From: Candidatus Gastranaerophilales bacterium
GTDB taxonomy: Bacteria > Cyanobacteriota > Vampirovibrionia > Gastranaerophilales > Gastranaerophilaceae
DNA: 64,000 nt
NCBI GenBank assembly: GCA_910587175.1
Contig: CAJULH010000002.1
Coordinates: 45,653 to 109,652 of the forward strand
Direction of reading: 5' to 3'
Shown: positions 58,620 through 64,000 of the stretch, piece by piece
Position numbering within the stretch: position 1 is the stretch's first letter
Layout of the letters: each line of letters starts with the position of its first letter
Program-made: the position numbers and the translations under genes
Notes under the pieces: generated by a model
What the model was told of the DNA's origin: nothing
Seen by the model: the letters and a program-made list of their open reading frames with translations, nothing else
Databases searched by the model: none

Positions 58620-59813
58620 TTATGCCTTTTTTACCTTTTTGGCTTCTTTGACAGCCATCTTTTGGTTATATTTTTCAAGCTTCGCCTGGTATTTTTCTTC
58701 CTGTTTAGCTTCATATCTGGCTTGGAGCTTGTCCTTGATTTTTATTGCAAGCTTGGTAGCAGCAACCGTTCCTGCAGCAAGAACTGCATACCCGGCAAAT
58801 TTAGTTATATTTGCTAAACGAACTTTATTTAATAATTCTTTTGAAAGTTTGCCGTCTTCAATTACTGTTGAAAGTTTACCCAGTTTAAATAAATCTTTTG
58901 CAATTTTACCACCGCGAAGAGACGCTGCACCCTCTTCCACAAGCATCGGCGCAAAAGCAAGGGCTGTTAATTTGCCTGCATTCCTTTTAATGCCGTCTTT
59001 TAGCCTTTGGAATTTGCTGTCTGTCGGAAGTTGTTCATCATTTACTTTTCTTTTATTCAAAAGAGCTGCTCCTAAAATAATTCCTGGAAGCACCATAGCT
59101 ACAGGTTTTATTCTCTGGAGCATCTTCATTAAACTGCCGCCATTATTATTAAGAGCATGACCCATTTCATGGAATATACTTGCCTGAAGTGATTTATCAG
59201 GTGCAATTATTTTATTTGTACTTGGAAAATAATTTACAGCCATACCAAGTTTATATTTTAAACCGGCAGTTTTTGCTGCAATATCCACAAGCCCGTCTTT
59301 TATGGCACTGACAGTATCCTGATTATCTTGAAAAACTTCATTTATCCGCGTATTAATTTTTGAATTTTTATTTAAAAATGTATCTAACACATCTTTAATT
59401 GCATTTAAGGCTTTTTTATCTTTCTTGCCATAACTAAATACGTTATCAGCCGCAGATTTGATAGTGGTTTCAATATCACCATTTGTTTCCGCATTAAACA
59501 AGTTTTGAACTTCGGAAAATACTCTTTTTAAAAATGTCTGTTGGTTTATTTCTTTCATTCTATAAACCCTGACACCTTTATCATAGAGTCCGGAATTTTT
59601 TAAACCGTCTTGGATACCCTTTTTTATTTGAACGACATCATAAGAATCTAACTCTATTTTCTTCTCGCTATTGTTTAAAACAGCAGCAGCCGTAGTCGCA
59701 GCCCCGGTCATAATGGAGCTCATATATCCCGCTGCAACAAGCCCTCTGTTTTTAATCTTGGGCTCTTTAGGAGGTTTTTTACCTGTAAATGAAACTGTGG
59801 AATTTATTTGCAT
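58620..59813 (-). CDS. HEMGH metalloprotease-like protein, paralogue
   Basis: 397 aa. MQINSTVSFTGKKPPKEPKI has the F-T-G-K-K leader motif; then KNRGLVAAGYMSSIM and a hydrophobic stretch, SIFHEMGHALNNNGG (zinc site), PVAMVLPGIILGAALL, MLVEEGAASLRGGKI and a Lys-rich end. Clear paralogue of the neighbour with the same order, but a longer insert (about 95-150) and no C-tract. The two genes are 197 nt apart, each with its own start. Probably an inner membrane protease of this lineage; target unknown. Confidence 0.6.
   Translation of the reverse strand: MQINSTVSFTGKKPPKEPKIKNRGLVAAGYMSSIMTGAATTAAAVLNNSEKKIELDSYDVVQIKKGIQDGLKNSGLYDKGVRVYRMKEINQQTFLKRVFSEVQNLFNAETNGDIETTIKSAADNVFSYGKKDKKALNAIKDVLDTFLNKNSKINTRINEVFQDNQDTVSAIKDGLVDIAAKTAGLKYKLGMAVNYFPSTNKIIAPDKSLQASIFHEMGHALNNNGGSLMKMLQRIKPVAMVLPGIILGAALLNKRKVNDEQLPTDSKFQRLKDGIKRNAGKLTALAFAPMLVEEGAASLRGGKIAKDLFKLGKLSTVIEDGKLSKELLNKVRLANITKFAGYAVLAAGTVAATKLAIKIKDKLQARYEAKQEEKYQAKLEKYNQKMAVKEAKKVKKA
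58956..59057 (+). repeat. 102-bp near-identical repeat, copy 2
   Basis: See copy 1 at 57502-57603. Confidence 0.8.
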
Positions 59814-59909
59814 TTTTTGAAAAAACTTTTCGGTACGACTTCCTACACCTGTATAAAAACACCTGAATAAAATAATTTGCTCTTAATATACTAAATTATT
59901 TTAACATTT

Positions 59910-61310
59910 TTAAACGTTTGTGCCTATAAATCTTTTGATTAATTCCATATTTTCCATATTTGATGTTTCAATGTAAAATCTTAAAAGAGGCTCCGTGCCG
60001 GATTCCCTTATTAATACCCACCCTGTTCTGTTTCCGTTTTTATCAGACAAGAAAAATTTTACACCGTCAATTTTTAAAGTATCAGAAATCTTAAACCCTG
60101 CAATTTCAGACATTTTGGAAAATTTTTCTATTAATGCCTTCTTTTCTTCATTTAGCTTTAATTTTACATCCACCCTGTCTTGGAAAAATTCTTTGCCTGC
60201 AAACTCTATCGCTTCTTTTTTAAGCGCACTCAAGGGTTTATCCAGCGCTGATACGGCTTCCAGGATTAAAAGATTTGCAAAAATACCGTCCTTTTCAGGA
60301 ATATGTTTGCCTGTGCTCAAACCTCCGGAATCTTCCCCGGCAAGGATGGTCTCATTTTCTCTCATCTTTTCTGAAAGCCATTTAAACCCAACTGGCGTAG
60401 TAATTGTTTCAATATTAAGTTTTTTTGCCGTAATATCAACAATTTCACTGACACCCACTGTTTTTATCATCTTTCCCTTGCATCCTTTTGATAAAAGGTA
60501 TTTTAAAAGAATTGCCATAATGATATTAGGACTTACATATTCGCCATTTTCATCCAAAACACCATATCTGTCTGCATCTCCGTCATTTGCAAAAGTAAGA
60601 TATCCGGGTTTTGTATTTTTCATAAACTTTGCCTTAGGTTCGGGCAGACCCCCGCCAAAGTTTGGATCATGATGCATATTACAGCTTTCAAAGTTTATTT
60701 CGTTTCTTTTTAAAATGGTGTCAAAATATCCGATAGAAGCACTATAAAGCCCGTCATATATAAATTTTGGAGCTGCTTTTTTAATGCGGTTAAAATCTAT
60801 TAATTTTTCAATATGTTTAAAATATTTTTCGCTAAAATCTTTTAATATGACTTCACCTTTTTTGTTCAGGGTAATTTTTTCAGACATTTCTTCAAAAGAA
60901 AAATCTATAAGGGAAACTATTTCATCTGTCATTTCCTTTGTTGCAGGTCCGCCATAGTTTGGAATAAACTTTATGCCAAGATATTCTTTCGGATTGTGGG
61001 ATGCCGTAAACATTACAGCTCCGGCACAATCTGGTTCTATAGTTGCAGCATAGGCAAGAACCGGAGTTGGCACAACATGCGAAGACAAAAATACTTTAAA
61101 ACCGGAATTTTTTAAAATTTCTGCTGAAAATTCCGCAAATTTATCAGCCGTAAATCTTGGGTCATAGCCAATTAGAACAGTGTTTCCAGATTTATTTTTC
61201 TGAATATATTTTGAGATTGCAAAAGTAATTTTCTTCACATTTTCAAACGTAAAATCATCTGCAATAATTCCCCTGAAGCCGTCTGTTCCGAATTTTATTT
61301 CTGTTGCCAT
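59910..61310 (-). CDS. Phosphoglucomutase/phosphomannomutase
   Basis: Moves phosphate between C1 and C6 of hexoses via phosphoserine; supplies glucose-1-phosphate or mannose-1-phosphate for sugar nucleotides (e.g. for RfbA). 466 aa, four domains: KFGTDGFRGIIADDF, catalytic loop FTASHNPKEY (Ser104), metal loop FANDGDADRYG, sugar loop GEDSGGLSTGKH and phosphate loop RESGTEPLLRFYIE. GED-S-G-G suits PGM/PMM broad enzymes. Divergent from pheA with 29 nt between starts. Confidence 0.93.
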   Translation of the reverse strand: MATEIKFGTDGFRGIIADDFTFENVKKITFAISKYIQKNKSGNTVLIGYDPRFTADKFAEFSAEILKNSGFKVFLSSHVVPTPVLAYAATIEPDCAGAVMFTASHNPKEYLGIKFIPNYGGPATKEMTDEIVSLIDFSFEEMSEKITLNKKGEVILKDFSEKYFKHIEKLIDFNRIKKAAPKFIYDGLYSASIGYFDTILKRNEINFESCNMHHDPNFGGGLPEPKAKFMKNTKPGYLTFANDGDADRYGVLDENGEYVSPNIIMAILLKYLLSKGCKGKMIKTVGVSEIVDITAKKLNIETITTPVGFKWLSEKMRENETILAGEDSGGLSTGKHIPEKDGIFANLLILEAVSALDKPLSALKKEAIEFAGKEFFQDRVDVKLKLNEEKKALIEKFSKMSEIAGFKISDTLKIDGVKFFLSDKNGNRTGWVLIRESGTEPLLRFYIETSNMENMELIKRFIGTNV

Positions 61311-61333
61311 ATTTACCCTAATCGTATTAAAAT
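61304..61333 (+). promoter_or_regulatory. Leaderless promoter of pheA
   Basis: TTGCCA (61304-61309), 18-nt spacer, TAAAAT (61328-61333), then 6 nt to the ATG at 61340. The -35 lies within the start of the divergent gene. Confidence 0.55.
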
Positions 61334-61339
61334 CATTAT

Positions 61340-62176
61340 ATGGATAATTCTATCAAAAAAATACTTTATTTGGGTCCAAGAGGCTCTTATACACAAATTG
61401 CAATGGAAACCTTCAAGGAAAAACTCGGGCTTTTTTCAACAAAGGCTGAGGATATTTCATCAATTACAAGGGTGATTCAGCAGCTTGATAATGAGGAAGA
61501 TACAATAGCAGTACTCCCGATTGAAAATTCTATTGAAGGAATTGTAAGAGAGACTATAGATAAATTAATTACCACAAAAAGCGGGGTAAAAATCCAGGCA
61601 GAGCTTACGATTCCAATATGTCACTGCCTAATTTCCAAGGGAACCAAAGAAAACATTGAAAATATTGTCTCTATGCCGCAGGCTTTATCCCAGTGCCAAA
61701 CATACATTGCAGACAATTTTAAGAAAAATATAAACATTGTGAGTGCAAATTCAACATCTGCCGCCACAAGCATGCTAGATGGAAAAGATGAAACCTGGGC
61801 ATCCATTGCAAATGAATTTTGTGCAAACCTTTACGGCAAAAGGGTTTTAGAGAAAAATATAAATGATGTAAAAGACAACAAAACAAGGTTTATTTTACTT
61901 TCAAAAGAGGATTTGAACATTGAAAAGCCTGAGAGAACATCTCTTGCATTTTCTTGTAAAAATGAATCCGGCAGCCTTTTACATGTACTCGAAATTTTTT
62001 ATAAACACAAATTAAATATGATATACATTGAATCACGCCCATCCAAGAAAGTCTTTGGCGAGTATATTTTCTTTGTGGACATTGACAGAGGAATAGATGA
62101 AATTTCCCATATGCTTTATGAAATACAAGAAAGATGCGAATTTTACCGCCTGCTTGGAAGCTATAGAGAGATATAA
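61340..62176 (+). CDS. pheA: Prephenate dehydratase
   Basis: Converts prephenate to phenylpyruvate for phenylalanine. 278 aa, dehydratase plus ACT domain without chorismate mutase. LGPRGSYTQIAMETF, PIENSIEGIVRETID, SMPQALSQCQTYI, and DNKTRFILLSKE with the catalytic Thr-Arg-Phe are all present. The ACT part has SGSLLHVLEIFYKHKLNM (GALV variant) and YIESRPSKK (ESRP), which bind Phe for feedback control. Confidence 0.95.
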   Translation: MDNSIKKILYLGPRGSYTQIAMETFKEKLGLFSTKAEDISSITRVIQQLDNEEDTIAVLPIENSIEGIVRETIDKLITTKSGVKIQAELTIPICHCLISKGTKENIENIVSMPQALSQCQTYIADNFKKNINIVSANSTSAATSMLDGKDETWASIANEFCANLYGKRVLEKNINDVKDNKTRFILLSKEDLNIEKPERTSLAFSCKNESGSLLHVLEIFYKHKLNMIYIESRPSKKVFGEYIFFVDIDRGIDEISHMLYEIQERCEFYRLLGSYREI

Positions 62177-62196
62177 AAAGGTACAGGGACAAAATT

Positions 62197-62595
62197 ATGT
62201 CAAGGTTGAAAGAAAGAATTGAAAATTTTAACAGAGCGTATAATTTGTTTTTTAATATGCAGACAGATTATATTTTAAATAAAAACAATGATTCTGCAAG
62301 GCTGGCTCTAACGCAGGCTTTTGAAATTGTTTTTGAGCTTGCATGGAAAGTCTTAAAAGATTATCTTCATATACAGGGAATTGAAGCAACATATCCAAAA
62401 GAAGTGATAAAAGAAGCTTTTAATAAAGAAACTATCAAAAACGGTCAGATTTGGATTGATATGCTAAAAGACAGAAATGCAACAAGCCACGAATATAATA
62501 TGGATAAGGTAGATAAAGTTTTAGAAAAAATCAGCACAGTTTATTTTGATGAATTGTGCCGGTTTCAAGAACAGGTGAAAACTTTTGATGAATAA
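62197..62595 (+). CDS. HEPN protein of a HEPN/MNT pair (HI0074 family)
   Basis: 132 aa, all helical. FNRAYNLFF, LTQAFEIVFELAWKVLKDYL, GQIWIDMLKDRNATSHEYNMD; R-N-A-T-S-H is the R-x4-H HEPN site of the HI0074-like nucleotidyltransferase-binding family. In characterised HEPN/MNT pairs (HepT/MntA), this is an RNase toxin that the MNT partner AMPylates on a Tyr near the site; the Y in SHEYNMD fits R-x4-H-x-Y. Overlaps the MNT start by 8 nt. AAAGGTACAGGGAC upstream. Confidence 0.88.
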   Translation: MSRLKERIENFNRAYNLFFNMQTDYILNKNNDSARLALTQAFEIVFELAWKVLKDYLHIQGIEATYPKEVIKEAFNKETIKNGQIWIDMLKDRNATSHEYNMDKVDKVLEKISTVYFDELCRFQEQVKTFDE

Positions 62596-62923
62596 TTTTA
62601 AACCGGGCTTCGGACTTCAATTCGGTTTGCCCGATAGAACCACTAAAGAATTATTTGAATATTTTAAATCAAAACCTGAAGTTGAAAAGGTTGCGGTATA
62701 TGGTTCCAGAGCAAAGGGAAATTATAAAAACGGCTCTGATATTGACTTTGCTGTCTGGACTAATGGCAAAAGTGCCTATGAGCTAAGAATAGAAGCTGAA
62801 TTAGATGATTTAGACACACCATATATGTTTGATGTCACAGATTATAAAAACTTAAGCCATGAGGGAATGAAAAACAGCATCGACAAAGATGGTATTGTGT
62901 TTTATGAAAAATTATTCGTTTAA
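62588..62923 (+). CDS. MNT-type nucleotidyltransferase (antitoxin)
   Basis: 111 aa. VAVYGSRAKGNYKNGSDIDFAVW is the G-S-x(10)-D-x-D motif of minimal nucleotidyltransferases; FDVTDYKNL follows. It is expected to AMPylate the HEPN partner. ATG at 62588, within the HEPN stop region. Its 3' end overlaps the convergent XRE gene by 12 nt. Confidence 0.88.
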   Translation: MNNFKPGFGLQFGLPDRTTKELFEYFKSKPEVEKVAVYGSRAKGNYKNGSDIDFAVWTNGKSAYELRIEAELDDLDTPYMFDVTDYKNLSHEGMKNSIDKDGIVFYEKLFV

Positions 62924-63124
62924 TAATTCTGATGGTTTTACTTCAAAATATTCTGCAATTTTTACAAGTTTATCTAATGTAAGGTTGATATTAGAGCATT
63001 CAAGTTTGCTTATATAAGAATTGTCCAAACCAAGCGCGAGTGAAACTTCTTCGCGTTTTTTACCCTTCATTTCACGAAGTTTCTTAACATTTTGTGCAAC
63101 AATTTTTCTAAAATCTTGACTCAT
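62912..63124 (-). CDS. XRE-family HTH regulator
   Basis: 70 aa, a single Cro/C1-type domain: IVAQNVKKLREMKGKKREEVSLALGLDNSYISKLECSNINLTLDKLVKIAEYFEVKPSELL. Likely a regulator of a mobile or toxin unit; converges with the HEPN/MNT operon. Confidence 0.88.
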   Translation of the reverse strand: MSQDFRKIVAQNVKKLREMKGKKREEVSLALGLDNSYISKLECSNINLTLDKLVKIAEYFEVKPSELLNE

Positions 63125-63180
63125 ATTCCAATTTTGGACTATAATTCAATTTATATACAGGACTGACATTCCATAAAACT

Positions 63181-63498
63181 ATGAAAAGAGACTACAAAAC
63201 TATATTTATTAGTGTAGATTGGTTGTTTGAAGAGAATTTAGACACAGTTTCAATTCAGCATAAAAAAAACGTTATTGAATTTACTAAAAAACTTTTTAAT
63301 GAATTTGATTTAAAATTAATAACCACTAAAGATGAAATTATGGCAGCAAAATGGCTTATTGATAATAATGCGAGATGCCTTGTAGAATGCTTGGTAAATG
63401 ATGCATCAGCTTGTTGGCTTTACTTAAATGACGATTGCATCAAAAATTGTAAAAATTTTGAAAAATTTTATGAAACAATTATTTCATTTAAAGAATAG
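63181..63498 (+). CDS. Unknown 105-aa protein
   Basis: Not recognised. Alpha/beta: YKTIFISVDWLFEENL, KKNVIEFTKKLFNEFDLKLITTKDEIMAAKWLIDNN, CLVECLVNDASACWLYLNDDCIKNC with five Cys in the second half. The layout is HAD- or receiver-like (strand-helix alternation with an early Asp: SVDW) but no motif set is complete. Divergent from the XRE gene. TATAAT-like box at about 63140; no clear ribosome site. Confidence 0.5.
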   Translation: MKRDYKTIFISVDWLFEENLDTVSIQHKKNVIEFTKKLFNEFDLKLITTKDEIMAAKWLIDNNARCLVECLVNDASACWLYLNDDCIKNCKNFEKFYETIISFKE

Positions 63499-63600
63499 CC
63501 TTGCAGAGTAAATATGGTGTGATATAATTCTAAATACAGAAGTTTTGTGCCGGTATTTGTTTGCAGAACTATATAAAAATGTACTTTGAAATTTTAATAT

Positions 63601-64000
63601 GGGGATGTTTATGGATTTGACAGGGTGTTTGTGTCATCTGGGCTGCAAGCCCGGGCGCTGTTCCCGGTTATCAACGAGCAACTAAAATAAACGCTAAATT
63701 TGAAAACAATATCGTACGTCCCAACTTTGCATACGCAAAGGCTGCGTAGGATATCCTAGCTACTCTATAGACCCAACTTGCCGGTTTATAGGGTCAATTA
63801 TGCAAGTACAGCGTGTGATTTTAGGTTATAGCACGTCAAGATTTCAACCTTAAAGGTTAGTCCTTCCTTTTAAAAAGGGCTTTGAGCAGTTCTTAGGTTT
63901 AAGATTATTTTCCTTGAACCGCTTAAGATTTAAAAATAAACTAAACTTGTAGATGTTCATTTGGCATCATTTTGGACGCGGGTTCGACTCCCGCCATCTC
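63601..64000 (+). ncRNA. ssrA: tmRNA (cut by window end)
   Basis: Starts GGGGATGTTTATGGATTTGACAGG, the tmRNA 5' end, and reaches GGGTTCGACTCCCGCCATCTC at the window end; CATCTCC would pair with GGGGATG, so only the last few bases and CCA are missing. The tag frame begins GCT at 63693 and stops TAG at 63747-63749: AKFENNIVRPNFAYAKAA, 18 aa, ending in an AKAA variant of the usual ALAA degron. Rescues stalled ribosomes with SmpB. Confidence 0.96.

Overview
The window is AT-rich and bacterial. It fits a gut-type member of Candidatus Gastranaerophilales (Vampirovibrionia/Melainabacteria, the non-photosynthetic sister group of Cyanobacteria). This is inferred from AT-rich, diderm, fermentative gene content (kdsA; pyruvate decarboxylase, Fe-alcohol dehydrogenase, HydE), from several unrecognised proteins with a short Phe-X-Gly-Lys-like N-terminal motif that I associate with this group, and from a tmRNA tag (AKFENNIVRPNFAYAKAA) that matches no common model. 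No database search was possible.

Layout. 1-14 kb is mostly housekeeping: a GNAT-like protein, an orphan OppF-type ATPase, a sigma-70 factor, a degenerate phosphoesterase with an ArnT-like glycosyltransferase, a U32-like protein, a PAS-GAF histidine kinase, a coiled-coil HTH protein, thymidylate kinase and a TPR lipoprotein-like protein. 14-22 kb has a candidate 26-aa membrane toxin, QueE, a DnaJ-like protein, three lineage-type proteins, PurB and a HEPN-like pair. 22-31 kb has recA-galE-rfbA, kdsA, a DtxR-type repressor, a vWA protein, two flavoenzymes and small unknowns. 31-40 kb is accessory: a 996-aa coiled-coil/acidic protein, a regulator with four GntR-type winged helices, a methyltransferase plus BECR-like nuclease pair, several candidate small RNAs and a 624-aa repeat protein. 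40-47.5 kb carries ethanol/hydrogen fermentation genes (Fe-ADH, HydE, PDC) and three glycosyltransferases. 47.5-56 kb is a defence/mobile segment: a type IIG restriction-modification gene broken at an 11-G tract, a DUF3800 pair, and a 1.9-kb element bounded by a 19-bp duplication of the tRNA-His 3' end. That element holds a candidate structured RNA followed by a HEPN (RNDIAH) gene, and an HNH gene. 56-64 kb has RNase HIII, two HEMGH paralogues (one with a 12-C tract in its fifth-from-start codons), a phosphohexomutase, prephenate dehydratase, a HEPN/MNT pair, an XRE regulator and the start of ssrA.

Main points. (1) Two very long G/C homopolymers, both preceded by ATATC on the + strand, sit in the reading frames of an R-M enzyme (now out of frame) and a putative metalloprotease (now in frame), which strongly suggests slipped-strand phase variation. 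(2) The tRNA-His island looks like an RNA-antitoxin/HEPN-toxin module whose toxin frame appears to be broken. (3) At least eight genes have a -10 hexamer only 6-7 nt before the start codon, implying widespread leaderless mRNAs. All functional names are from reading motifs by eye.
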